Shown here: positions 44,469 to 55,403 of the stretch, piece after piece
Position numbering within the stretch: position 1 is the stretch's first letter
Layout of the letters: each line of letters begins with the position of its first letter
Source of the DNA: Fistulifera solaris
Lineage: Eukaryota > Bacillariophyta > Bacillariophyceae > Naviculales > Stauroneidaceae
NCBI GenBank assembly: GCA_030295235.1
Contig: AP026141.1
Span: 310,001-374,000 of the forward strand
DNA length: 64,000 nucleotides
Direction: 5' to 3'
Made by a program: the position numbers and the translations under genes
The notes under the pieces: generated by a model
Databases searched by the model: none
Told to the model about the DNA's origin: nothing
Seen by the model: the letters and a program-made list of their open reading frames with translations, nothing else

Positions 44469-44990
44469 TGTTGATTGTTGATGCCTTTGTCACTTTTTCC
44501 CTTATGCAGTAACTGCTAGTAGTGAAGGGCGCAGAGTATATAATACGACGTATGGGAAGAATGCGTTCGATTTTGCGGACGCTTTCATCGGCCATCGGCC
44601 CGCGTTTGATTGGCGACGATGGCGGCCACCAAAATCGGCGTTTCTCGTCTTCTTGTTCCTCGGCAGAATGCGGGTTCCAAGTACAGTTTACGGCTATACA
44701 GTGAAATCTCTTATGGTGTCGCTCCGAATTGAATCACTTATCAACTAAAAATGCTGCCTTTACTGAACAGAGCATATCTATCGTGTCCCGCCTACTTCGT
44801 GTCTCGAGCAAGTAGATTGTGACACAGATTTGACACGCAACGACAAAAAGACGCGAGGCACCTCGTCACCCGACAAAAGATGCGAGAAAGATAACGATGA
44901 TGATTCATTCAACCTGAAAGAGGACGAAACGAGACGACGTTGTAATCTAACAAAAACATAACTGTGAGAAAGAGAGAAGAAATACTCACA
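44469..44990. other. Divergent promoter region of the thioredoxin-like and lumen genes
   Basis: 522 bp with no gene I can support. Confidence 0.5.
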
Positions 44991-45692
44991 ATGAGATTCA
45001 CATTGTTTCATGTTGCCGTGCTCATCGGTGGTTCCTCCGTGACGACTTCCTTTGTACTCCACAACAACCACCCGGTTGTTACTTCTACGAGTCTATCGGC
45101 GTCTCGTCGTGACTTTCTCACGACCGCTTCGTCCCTACTACTTGTTAAAGGAGCCGTTCCCGCACACGCCGAATTGGATTTTGATCGGGTCCAAGATTTG
45201 CTCAAGGACACTCCGGCCGGTGCCGAAATTTACAAGCCCGCTCCGAAACGACCCACGTATTTGGCGGAACCGACGGAAGAATTCCGACAAAACGAAAAGA
45301 AAGCGAGTGATTTCAAGCGGGAACAACTGAAAGTGAAAGGACAATTCATGGCCTTGTTGCAAAAATTGCAAGACGATCCGAACGATGAAACGACCTTGGC
45401 GAATGATTTGGATGAATTGCGTCGTTTGGTTCGTAAAGGAGGTGGTTTGCCTTTGGGAATTACGAAAGAAGAAGTCGTCAAACAAGTGCGTCGTCGTAAG
45501 GCCCGCAAGTTCTGGCCCGTGAATGTGGAAATTGCGTAAGTTGTCCGGTCCGTGAATTTAGTAGCGAAAGGAAAAGGTTTCTCATTCTTGATCCTCTATT
45601 ACAGGTACCAGGATTTGCTAGCGGAAATTGCTTATCAACAGAGCCCCAACACGGATCCAGGAAGTGCCATGGGTGGGAAAACATTCATTTAA
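44991..45692 (+). CDS. Thylakoid-lumen protein with TAT-type tripartite targeting, unknown function
   Basis: 210 residues; exons 44991-45535 and 45605-45692, GTAAGT..CAG, phase 2, exact codon multiple. Three targeting parts in order: signal peptide MRFTLFHVAVLIGGSSVTTS with Phe next, a Ser/Thr-rich transit region, and a twin-Arg lumen signal SRRDFLTTASSLLLVKGAVP ending AHA before ELDF. The mature part is helical and charged: FDRVQDLLKDTPAGAEIYKP, RREQ-type Lys-rich helices, GGGLPLGITKEEVVKQVRRR, and YQDLLAEIAYQQSPNTDPGS. Length and helical content resemble PsbQ-like extrinsic proteins of photosystem II, but I cannot confirm that. Confidence 0.76.
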
Positions 45693-45813
45693 TGCTAATA
45701 GTAATAAGCTAGATGACTAAAAGGTTATAAAATGCTATTGGAGTAGCCTAATAGCTTTGGGAAAGGTGCTGATGTTACATTGTCAGGCATAACTTGCGTG
45801 AAAAGGATTGTCG

Positions 45814-47366
45814 TCATGTGATGAATGAATCGTTTTCTGGAACCGTGAAAAGAACCGAAGGAATTGTGGTCTCATCAGTTTCCTCCGGTGCTTCGGCATC
45901 GGCCATGGTGCGGCGCAAAGGTGCGTCGAAGAGCGAATAGTATCCCATAGTCAACAATGTAATGATCAACAACAAAATCGAATCACCACGAATATCACTC
46001 GCGGCCCACGGAATTTGGGGTACTAGTTCGTAATCTTGACGCGCCGCCAATTCGGCGATCGGAACCAACAACGCGGAGATTAGATTGCCCCCAATTTGTT
46101 GCACCGACTCGACGGCCGTCTCATCACCGGGATAGGTGACATCGACCGCCAGTTCGGCATTTATCGGTTGTATGGATCCAACGGTAAGACCCAATCCGAA
46201 TAAACTGAGAAGTAGCAGTATGGGTTCTTTCCCAATGGCATGTTCCGTCAAGCCCAAAGGAATCACAAACAACGATGACAATACCAAACACGCCATGGTC
46301 ACTTTCTTGTATTCTCGGGTCCGATCCACGTATCCACCGATTAATATACCACCTACAAGGATGGCCAATTCGAATCCAGCCCCCGCCAAATCGATTTGCA
46401 ATTGACCGGTAATGCCGCCGCGTTTCATGACTTCATCAATGAAGGCACCGACCACATTGGTGATACTGATCGAACAGATGAATGCGACGAGCGCGTGGGT
46501 GAAGCCTTTCGTGGCAAAAAAAGGTTTGGATCGATTCCAAAAGGGCGGCTCTTTTTCACCCTTTCGTTTCTTTTCCAATTCCGACAAGGATGGAGGAATG
46601 GGTGGATCATCGGCAAACTGCAGCAGGGTTCCGCCCGTGACCAACGTACACAAAACCGCAATCAAACCAAAGTAATTCTCTAATCCTACGGGACTGGTGG
46701 CCATCATTCCACCGACCAAGAATGCAGTGGCGATCCCGATTTGGTTAAAATTCAAAGCAATGGCGGTACTGGTGGCTCGTTCCGAGGAAGCAAACCATTT
46801 GGCCGACAACAATGGCGGCGTACATTGAAAGAAGGGTTGGGCGGCTCCCACCAGTACAGTGCCCGCCACAAAGAAAGAATAACTCATCAAGCTGTTGCCT
46901 TCCAAAAGGGCAAGAACGAAATACCACTCCGGCACCAACATCCTACGGTCATCAATAGCGCCGCACATTGAATGACACGTTGGAGACCGAATTTGGCCAC
47001 GGTATCGGTCACGAGAAAGGAACTGGCGACGTTGGTAAACAAGAAGATATCAATAATGGACGCGGCCGAATGATGAAAGGTTTCTTCGTAAATGCCGGGT
47101 GTAGCCGCCACGGAAAAACAAATCCAATCCGACAAGAGTGCCAAGGCCGCCAAGTATCCCAATTGAATCCATCGTTGGGGATAGACTCGTGGTTGTACGT
47201 CGTCGAGTTCTGGATGGTTGACGGCGAAGGACGGTCGCTGAAAATAAGGAACATGCGTCTTGCTACGCGGAACTTCTACGAGCTTTCGTTTGCCATTCAA
47301 AACAAAGCCATGCGAGTCGAAAAGCAACGCCACCAACGCCAAGAAACGCACTTGTTTGTGTCTCAT
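45814..47366 (-). CDS. Major facilitator transporter, FLVCR-like
   Basis: 517 residues counting one frame break at the A run 46904-46907 (one base short); start ATG 47366 (the longer reading begins at TTG). The N-terminus LALVALLFDSHGFVLNGKRK could be a plastid presequence. First transmembrane part: RWIQLGYLAALALLSDWICF and ASSFLVTDTVAKFGLQRVIQ. After the break: FFVAGTVLVGAAQPFFQCTP, AKWFASSERATSTAIALNFN, QIGIATAFLVGG, a hydrophilic loop (PPIPPSLSELEKKRKGEKEP), then six more segments. The WFxxxERAT..A..NQxG pattern is that of the FLVCR family, which moves choline, ethanolamine or haem in animals. Substrate here unknown. Confidence 0.77.
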
Positions 47367-47651
47367 TCCGTCAAAGCAACACGCGGCGAACAAAAGTGTC
47401 GACAGATCGTAACGTTCTAGCCTCTCTTTCGAGGCCTCTTTTTTCTATCGACTCCTCTACAAGAATACCCCACGGCAATGTACTACTTTGGTAATTCTGG
47501 GAGATATTGGCTGGACGATAGGAGAAGATAGAATAGTCGATTACTTATTGGCGTTTCTTGCTCCGCAATGGCATCCTTCGTTTTTTCTTTTTTCGTCACG
47601 GCAGGATTCTGACACGCGCGATGTTGCTGCGACAAACATAAGGCCTATTTA

Positions 47652-47659
47652 TGACGTCA
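47652..47659. promoter_or_regulatory. CRE palindrome TGACGTCA
   Basis: Full bZIP-type palindrome 18 bp before the micro-ORF ATG. A related module with the same palindrome lies at 49235-49242. Confidence 0.4.
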
Positions 47660-47676
47660 CAAAGGGAAAGCGACGA

Positions 47677-47860
47677 ATGAATCAACGAAAGGTAAAATGG
47701 CACAACGTGGACCATTGACAATAATTCATCGGCATGATTTAATAGTAATCTGTCTTTGTTCCGACAGCGCAAGCGCCAATTGTCGGAAGCTGACGAGCGG
47801 CTTTCGCCACACTGCTCCATCATGAGTGCGGATGATCGTGATGCGATCCTATCGCAATAA
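47677..47860 (+). CDS. Possible 35-residue micro-ORF across one intron
   Basis: Exons 47677-47691 and 47768-47860 joined by a GTAAAA..CAG intron in phase 0 give MNQRK then RKRQLSEADERLSPHCSIMS and ADDRDAILSQ, stop. The splice sites are acceptable and the second exon reads like a real protein end, with charged helical content. There is no family match and the donor is weak. It may instead be the end of a longer transcript, or chance. Confidence 0.22.
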
Positions 47861-47988
47861 GTCCCGCAGTCTCGTTCGTCGCGTCCGAGTCGAATGAACT
47901 ACTAAAGATTAATGCATCAATCCTACCATAAATTTTACGACGGAAAAATAATGCTGTTGTTTCATTCAGAATGACTAATTTACCCCAG

Positions 47989-48608
47989 TTAGCTGTTTAG
48001 TCTCCTCGTTTGCGGAGGAGCTTCCCCTTGTTCGTCTTTTTTATTCTTTTTACCCTTCTTCGACTTCTTCTTGTCTTTCTTCGTTTTCTGTTTGTCCTTC
48101 TTCTTCTCTTGGGCATCTTCGATCAGTAGAGGTCCTTCTGTAACAAGGCAGTCAACCTCACGCACATGTTCAATGCGGTAATTGTATGCATCATGGATGT
48201 ATCGGGAGTCCAAATCCATGGACAAATATGTAGGATGAAAGAAACCGTCATCGTTCACCTCCATGGAACACGAGTTTGCTCCCTCGGTGGGGCAACCCTG
48301 GATGCATTTCTCTTTGTAAAGGTTCCAAAAGTCGTCGAGCGTCTGCAAGTCACCATAGCGTCCATCGTCGTACGAATACGGTTGGCCAAACAAAACGGTA
48401 CGGTTGTTGGGCGGTTCCATCACGAGCCCCACAAAAGTGAACGAAAATGTGTAACAGGGAGGAGGGCTCCATTGGGCATAGGCCTCGTCATACGCCACGG
48501 CGGTCGTTTCCCAATCGACACACGGTTCATGGACCCAGTCCTCGGCCTGTGCCACGAAGGCCATACTGAAAAAAGTGCAAAGAGCGACAAGAGGTTCATA
48601 CGGCTCAT
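47989..48608 (-). CDS. Secreted protein with Lys-rich tail, unknown function
   Basis: 206 residues counting one frame break at the A run 48569-48574 (one base short), which joins the signal peptide (ATG 48608, MNLLSLFALF then SMAFVAQA) to the body. Body of about 140 residues with six Cys: HEPCVDWETTAVAYDEAYAQ, PPPCYTFSFTFVGLVMEPPN, FWNLYKEKCIQGCPTEGANS, CSMEVNDDGFFHPTYLSMDL. The tail is almost pure Lys (KDKQKTKKDKKKSKKGKKNK) and ends TRRLNS. No family recognised. Polycationic secreted proteins can act in silica deposition in diatoms, but nothing here proves it. Confidence 0.66.
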
Positions 48609-49374
48609 GGTGTTTGGGAAAAACTTCAATTTCGGTTCGGTCGGATACTTGTGTTCACTCGAAGATCGGGAAAAATGAGAAGATCAAAATGTGAGGGGGG
48701 AGAAAACGTGCCAGCCATTTTTTCTTTTTTCTCACGTCATCAATGCTGTATGCGGCTTTCTTCATTCTTTTTATTCGCGTTTCGTGTCGGATCTGTACTA
48801 TATCGTCGTATAGTGAGGACTTATAAGTCGTGATTCATTCCTCGATTTACGGATCTTTATGGAGTCTGTTGTTACATAGGTCGGAGAACAATAATCTCGA
48901 GTCGTTGTTAGTTGTTATAAGTCGTTAGTCGTGACTCATGCTTCGAATTTATAGAAGAAGGGCGTTGCTACGAGGAGTGAGAAGTGAGAAGAGGGAGAGA
49001 ACACAGAATTGTATTCATCACTCGCCAACCCGACTCAATTGGTCGTCACAAGTTCAGTCGTGTCCGATCAGTTGCTATGTATGAATTATGAATCCTAGCT
49101 GTCAGTGCATCCTTCTATTCCCGGGGCCCTGTTTGCAAAATGGCAAAACGAGGACACCATCAAGCATTCCTTTTCTACTCGACACGATTCGTTCTGAAAC
49201 GCGCGACGATGTTGCGACCTGTACAGGATCGAGATGACGTCACAGAGTGTTTGAACAAAGTCAAACTATATGGCTAGGATGATTCATCTCAATGCAGTCC
49301 AGTTCCAAAACATAGACAAAATATTGATATAGAGTAGCAAAACTAATTCATTTCGTTATTCTCTCTAGTATTTG
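48609..49374. other. Intergenic region, 766 bp
   Basis: No supported gene. Contains ACGTCA at 48734-48739 and TGACGTCA at 49235-49242. Confidence 0.5.
49235..49242. promoter_or_regulatory. CRE palindrome TGACGTCA in a module shared with 47.6 kb
   Basis: The flank ACGCGCG..GATGTTG..CGAC about 20-40 bp before the palindrome, and CACAGAG after it, resemble the copy at 47611-47664. Likely a shared promoter element; function inferred only. Confidence 0.35.
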
Positions 49375-50523
49375 TTACTCCACCATGGCCGACTCTTTCG
49401 CTTCGACGAGTTTCTTGTTGCCATCCTTGCGAATGCGGTTGCGACTGAACATGGTCGTGTAGGGATCATATTCCTGACCTTCTTTCGCGATGCGATTGTA
49501 ATGCTCTTGCAACGTAATGGTTCCGTACTTTTCGGCGGGATCTGTCGTGAGCATATCTTCGACCGCATAGTATTTTCCGATGCGACCCGTTTCGGCCGCA
49601 TTTTCCAATTTTTCACTGCCGGTAATATCGGCCAAAAATTGCAACGTATTAATGACAACATCAAAGATCCATACGGGGGCAAACGCAAAATTGGGTTCCA
49701 TACCCGTCGCCTTGAACAACATTTCACCCTGCATTTTCATCGTCAAGGGTTCATCGGGGCCACCCAAATTGATGATCCGTTGGTGTCGTGATTTGTCCGT
49801 GACACAATCCAGCAGATAAGTCGCGAGATCGGATTCGGCAATGGGATTGCACCGGGTGACTTCGCCATCGCCAAAGGCCACGTAGGGAGCTCCACTTTGC
49901 ACGACTTCCAATTGACCCGACACGGACTTGAAAAAGGCCGTCGGTCGCACAATACTCCACGTCATATCGGTTTGTTCCTGTAGAGCGGCTTCAAACTTGA
50001 GTTTGGCCTGTTGGAATTGCAACCAGGGATTTTTGACGCAAAAGGCCGACAGCAGGACGAAATGGCCGGCCCCGACGGCCCGACCGGCTTCCAAACAATT
50101 GAGCGTGGCTTGATAATCAATCAAATAGGCGTCTTTCTTGATGCCGGAACGACTCGCGAGACAACTCACGATGGCATCAATTTTGTTGTGCTGGGAAGTA
50201 ATGTCGGCAAATACTTTTTGCAGATCGGCTTCGTCCGTCACATCGCATTTCACAATTTCGGCGCCTTCGAAGAACGGACCAAAGGACGCTTGTCCTTCTT
50301 TGGTTTCTAATTTTTGGGGATCTCTGACCAGGGCGTAGGTTTTGTATCCTTGACGAACCGCTTCGCGGACGCACGATTTGCCAATGTAACCCGTGGCGCC
50401 CGCAATGATGGCGGTTTTCTCGGCCGCCAATAATTGCGTAGGGAGACGACTGGTTGTTGTTGTGAGGGGAGCGAAACCTGCCGCCACCGAAAGGGAGAGA
50501 AATAACGTAATCAATCGCAACAT
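49375..50523 (-). CDS. DVR: Divinyl chlorophyllide a 8-vinyl reductase
   Basis: 382 residues, single exon, no frame break. Reduces the 8-vinyl group of divinyl chlorophyllide to make monovinyl chlorophyll, using NADPH. Plastid presequence [17 protein letters not shown] followed by APL. Rossmann motif [20 protein letters not shown]; then the block typical of plant-type [100 protein letters not shown] and [17 protein letters not shown]. The similarity extends over the full length, so the assignment is firm. It is the ferredoxin-independent (plant) form rather than the cyanobacterial F-DVR. Confidence 0.93.
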   Translation of the reverse strand: MLRLITLFLSLSVAAGFAPLTTTTSRLPTQLLAAEKTAIIAGATGYIGKSCVREAVRQGYKTYALVRDPQKLETKEGQASFGPFFEGAEIVKCDVTDEADLQKVFADITSQHNKIDAIVSCLASRSGIKKDAYLIDYQATLNCLEAGRAVGAGHFVLLSAFCVKNPWLQFQQAKLKFEAALQEQTDMTWSIVRPTAFFKSVSGQLEVVQSGAPYVAFGDGEVTRCNPIAESDLATYLLDCVTDKSRHQRIINLGGPDEPLTMKMQGEMLFKATGMEPNFAFAPVWIFDVVINTLQFLADITGSEKLENAAETGRIGKYYAVEDMLTTDPAEKYGTITLQEHYNRIAKEGQEYDPYTTMFSRNRIRKDGNKKLVEAKESAMVE

Positions 50524-50896
50524 GATGGAAGAAGAAGAGAAATACGAATGAATGATGCAAGCAATATCTCTTTCCTATTTGCCAACGTAGGCGATGCTAT
50601 GTTGCGAATGTGAAGGAGCGAAGAAAAAATAAGGCGCGGGCCGACGATCGATCCAAGTTCAACATGTCTCGTGACTCGTGACTGAATCTATGTCGATGTC
50701 CGATGTCATACTAATGCTAATTGACGCACTGGTAATACACTATGGTTAAGAGTGTTAACGGACCAAGGATGTTTTTTAGTTGAGAATCAAATGCGATGCG
50801 ACATTTGTTTTCGACAAGTAAGGTCTCGTTTGGATGATGCTTTTATTTTTGTTTCGCACGAGATGAATGATCTTCACATTGTAATCACAAGCAAGT
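50524..50896. other. Divergent promoter region of DVR and the glycosyltransferase-like gene
   Basis: 373 bp with no gene. Confidence 0.5.
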
Positions 50897-53485
50897 ATGG
50901 CCACAATCACGCAGCGCAACTCAAGATGGAAACAAAAGAGAAAATTTCGGGCAATATTGTGTGTGCTAGCACTATTGGCGGTTTTTATGGTGCTGAAAAC
51001 CGACCCGGCGTCGCCTCGCATGATCCTTCTGTTGGAATATGATGAGACTCGAGTCACAGCCGCAGAGCCCGCAACCGTAGAATACCCCTCAACACCTTCT
51101 ACTCTACCAATCACGAAATCATCCATACTACAATTCACAAATGCCGGAGTGGATGTTTCTGACCCGACGTTATGGGACGGTGACGATTTGCAGGGCGACA
51201 GTGCGACGGCCACCGTCATGGGGATGGCGACGACCTATCCGTTGAGTGTGTATCAACAATTTGTCGGATCATTACGGAAAACCGGCTATAGGGGTCATAT
51301 CATTTTGGGGGTTTCGATGGATACGAATCAGACGATCTTGGACTATCTCGCGGTTCGCAATGTGACGGTGAAATTCATTCAACCGGGGCCTTGTACGTAT
51401 CTCCAACCCGCGGATGTCGCCGACGATATTTTCAAAAAGACCGTCTGTGATATCCATTATCCGGACATTAAAGTGCGATGGAGTCGTTTTCCGTTACAGG
51501 CGGATTGGTTGAAGGAGTGTACGACATGCACCGGTCCAGTATTGACCATGGACGTCCGTGATTCCATCTTCCAACAAGATCCCTTTGGTCCCGGTTCACC
51601 GGTCATACGAGGCTTGCACGTATTTGAAGAAGATCCGACGCAAACTACCTTGCATTGGTTGACCCGATGGCCCATTCAAGAATGTCAGGGACTCACATTC
51701 GAACAACCCATGCTCTGTTCCGGCACCACGGTAGGGACACGCCGAGCGATGCTCAAATATTTCGAAGTCATGTATGCGGAAATGAAAGTATGGATTGCCG
51801 ATGAAAAATGTCGTTTCAACATTGATGGAGATGATCAAAGGTAGGTGGTTGGCGCGTCGTTCCTTTCCATTAAGAATATCTATCTCACCTTCATCCAACA
51901 AAAGCATTCACAACTATTTATTTTACACGGGACAATTGCCGTTTGCCCAAGCCATCAAGAACCGATCGGGTGGTATTGTGAATACGGTGGGGAAAATTGG
52001 GGCCGATTTGCGCAAAAAGTACCTGCAGTATTTGCAAAATGTTCACCACCTGAGTCTTTCGGACGCCGCGCAACATCCCTACGAGGGTGCTTCCGAAACC
52101 ACCTGGATTTCGCCGGCCTTCCATTTGACAAACGAAAAAGGTCAATTCATTGAATATGATGGTTCTGTGTCTCGTGTCGTCCATCAGTTTGACCGCTTTG
52201 GACTTCCTTACTTAACGTGGCTCTATCAGCAAGACTTTGTTAAAGATGAGATACCGACGCACAATTCACAACTGAAGGGCAGTCAACAAGAACCGTTGAA
52301 TGTAGAAAGGGAAGCGAGCGCACACAGAACGGTGACGGAGACGGGCGTTGCTGTTTCAGATCCACAGCTCTGGGAGGGCGAGGATTTACAAGGAGATAGC
52401 TCTACGGCAACAGTGATGGGAATGGCGACTGGTTACCCGTTAAGTGTCTATCAGCGCTTTGTGGGTACACTTCGCAAGACCGGTTATAAAGGTAGAATCA
52501 TTCTAGGGGTGGCCCCGGATGTCTCGCCCGATATACTCGACTATTTCCAGACGCGGAATGTTACACCCAAAATCTTACACTGGTCAAACTGCACGTATCG
52601 GAAAATTGAGAGCAAGGAAGATATTTTTGGCAAGACCACTTGTGAAGAACACTATCCTGACATTAAGATCCGTTGGAGTCGCTTTCCGTTGCAGGCGGAT
52701 TGGTTACGGGAATGTATCGAGTGCACGGGTCCCGTGTTGGTAACCGATGTTCGGGACACGTATTTTCAACAAGATCCCTTTGGCCCCGGATCTCCCCTCG
52801 TCCAAGGCCTGCAAGTCTTTGAAGAGCATCCCAGTCAAACAACGGATCATTGGATCACCGATGGGCCTATTTCTAGATGCAAAGGAATGAAATTGAGGAA
52901 TAAGCCTATGCTTTGCTCCGGTACTTCCGTCGGCACACGGATCGCTATGTTAAAATATCTGGAGATCATGTACGAAGAAATGAAAGTATGGATCTCGGAC
53001 GAAAAGTGCCGTTTCGATATGGACGGCGATGATCAAAGGTAAGTCCTCGTGGTCGTTCGCATGCTTCGGCACTCCGCGCTGACCCTGTTCGTCTACCCAG
53101 CATTCACAATTACTTGTACTACACGGGGCAACTACCATTTGCGCAAGCCATGGCGTACCGTTCCGGTGGTATTGTGACGACGGTGGGCAAATTAGGTGCT
53201 ATGGTCGTCAAAGCGCACGCGAGTCATTTTTTGGAGACGAACGGATGGGAGAAAGGGCGTGCGATGTGGCAGCCCTTCCCCGGTGCGACCTCTACCAACT
53301 GGGTCGGGGACGCTTACAACTTGACCGAGAATTTGACGGACGCGCAAGGATTCTTTCTTGAGAACGATGGGTCACGGTCTCGAGTGATTCATCAATGGGA
53401 TCGATTTGGCCGACCACTGGTGAATCTCTGGATGGACAGGAATCCTTACTTTCGAGATGATGTTCCTGTGGCGGGAAAAAGATAG
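50897..53485 (+). CDS. Type II membrane protein with two fused glycosyltransferase-like domains
   Basis: 820 residues; exons 50897-51840, 51905-53038 and 53101-53485, GT-AG introns of 64 and 62 bp, phase 2 both. One N-terminal membrane segment (RAILCVLALLAVFMVL) suggests Golgi type II topology. Domain 1: GDDLQGDSATATVMGMATTY, LSVYQQFVGSLRKTGYRGHI, VRWSRFPLQADWLKECTTCT, TMDVRDSIFQQDPFGPGSP. Domain 2 repeats the order: GEDLQGDSSTATVMGMATGY, IRWSRFPLQADWLRECIECT, VTDVRDTYFQQDPFGPGSP. The DVRD..FQ.DPF element resembles the metal-binding DxD site of nucleotide-sugar transferases. Both introns interrupt the same spot, between GDDQ and SIHNYL, in each domain. The linker is PTHNSQLKGSQQEPLNVE. Sugar and acceptor unknown. 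Confidence 0.72.
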
Positions 53486-53827
53486 TTAAAAAGTATTTTT
53501 CGCTACAGAATCCGCGCAGTAGACGGATAATGGAAATCGAATGTTGAATTACGCAGTTAAGTGTGTATTAGCTTGAACAGTGTATTTTATTGTGGGTAAA
53601 AATTGATAGCTCATGAGATACTAGCTAGTTTTTCTAGATCAAAGGCACAACGTCTCCTTAGTTTCGATGATGGTCTGTACTTGGTCGGTTTCACCTGCAT
53701 TTTGGAACGACAATAAAAAACACGTTGCAGTTTTGGCGTTCTGCTATTTTTCGTCATTCATTCGCATTATTCATTTTCCATAGTCAGGTTCTCTTGGTGC
53801 TAATCCTATTCACAATAGAAATTGATC
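53486..53827. other. Intergenic
   Basis: 342 bp between two plus-strand genes; 3' flank and E2 promoter. No feature seen. Confidence 0.5.
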
Positions 53828-54870
53828 ATGAGAAACCAAACAGGCGAAAAGGAGTCTTCTCGGCGGTGCCGACGGGCGAGCACTCTCGCAGTGATCGTTG
53901 CGCTTCTCTGTCATCAATGCCACGGCGAATCCTCCTCGGGTTTGCCCAAGGAACGTTCGCTCCCGAAAACGACAATCATTGCTCATGGAAATCATACTAC
54001 TACTCCACGCAACAAGAAAAAGAAATCATCCAAGTCGTTGAAATCGAGTTCCCAACGACAAGGTATTTTGCGTATACAGAGAGAATGGCGTGACGCCATC
54101 AAGAACGGCATGGCGTTTGATTGGATGCAAGGAACACCGCGCGGCAAGACGGCAGCAGCCTCGCATATATGGCTGGGTCCTCTCGGCTCGTCGTTGTTAA
54201 TTTGGCATTTTTCTATCACGGGCGTCCCCGGTTCTGTCTTTGAACGCGGTGTCTATCATGGTCGCATTGTCTTGCCACCCGATTATCCCAGTACACCGCC
54301 CCGCGTCATGATGTTGACGCCGTCGGGACGATTTTTGCCCGGTGTGGATATTTGTCTCTCGGCGTCGCATTATCATCCCGAAACGTGGCAACCGAATGCC
54401 TGGAATTTACGGACGTTGGTCGAGTCGTTGCGGTTGCACATGTGCACGACGGCCAAGGAAATTGGTGGATTGAATGATTCGTACGAGAAGCGATTGGAGT
54501 ATGCGCAGGCCAGTCGGGAATGGACATATGTCATGGAACACAAGCAACAACGAATTATTATTGATCATGGTCGGATGATAGAAAAGGGTATTTTCCCATG
54601 TCAGAAGAACGGAATGTTCTTGAAGACAATGACGATGGCAATGAACTTGATATCACTGACCTTCCAGAATTGGACATCGATGCAAAAGAAACTTTCGATC
54701 TGCTTTTGAAAGAACTTAGTGGTAAGCCGAACCGACGTGAAAAGACGGAGTACTTGGTGATCGATTCAAGTAAAGGCGTTCTGCATGTTATCCGTCGAAC
54801 TCTTACCAGTCCTTTGCGGATGGGCATATTGATCTTTCTCCTCATATTTTTCTATTTGAACCTGAAGTGA
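53828..54870 (+). CDS. Tail-anchored ubiquitin-conjugating enzyme (UBE2J/UBC6 type) with an N-terminal signal-like peptide
   Basis: 347 residues counting one frame break in the T run 54591-54594 (one base short). E2 core: RIQREWRDAIKNGM, WHFSITGVPGSVFERGVYHG, IVLPPDYPSTPPRVMMLTPS, then GRFLPGVDICLSASHYHPET with the active-site Cys in the UBC6-type context (CLS.S..HPETW) and no HPN motif. The C-terminus is a single hydrophobic anchor RMGILIFLLIFFYLNL with a one-residue tail, typical of ERAD E2 enzymes. The N-terminus adds ASTLAVIVALLCHQCHG, a signal-peptide-like stretch, then a basic Ser/Thr/Lys region (RNKKKKSSKSLKSSSQR). There is no Phe after the cut, which in diatoms fits targeting to the periplastidal compartment, where the SELMA preprotein translocon uses an E2. 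That location is inference. Confidence 0.88.
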
Positions 54871-55403
54871 CGAGTTGCAACACAAAGAATATCTGATGAA
54901 TAGAACGAATGACTTAGTCAGCTTTTGACTAGTTCGCGTAGACAACGTGCAGAAGTCGTAGGTTTCCTCTACACGATGAAGTCACATTCGATCGGAACTA
55001 ATAAGCGGCTATGCAGTCGGATTCGAAGTTTGATTGGCTTCTTGTTATTAAACTAAGCTCTAGCATTGAGCTCAAGAAAAGGCCGAAACGAAAAGGCCAT
55101 TCGCCAGTCGTAATCGTTGAGTCACAAATAACTTCAAACGTCACGTGAGTATCCGTTTTAAAGTAGTTCTCAATGGTATCTATATACTGTAGCCAAGAGT
55201 GTAGTAGCCATCACTTTTCCTCGCGCATGCCATCACCCATCACAAAAAAATGAAAAAGAACATCCGAAAATCGGAAGAATCGCAAAGCATCCATCGTCTT
55301 CTGATTGATGTCTTTGGCAGCATTTGAAGAATTCAATTGTGATTCTTATTCATTCCCTTGGTCTCATAATCCAGGACTTCATCGCGAAGCAACCACATTC
55401 ATC
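54871..55403. other. Intergenic
   Basis: 533 bp with no supported gene. Confidence 0.5.

Larger units (their letters stand above)
47367..47988. other. Intergenic region with CRE palindrome and a possible micro-ORF
   Basis: 622 bp. Holds TGACGTCA at 47652-47659 and a weak two-exon micro-ORF, both listed separately. Confidence 0.5.
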
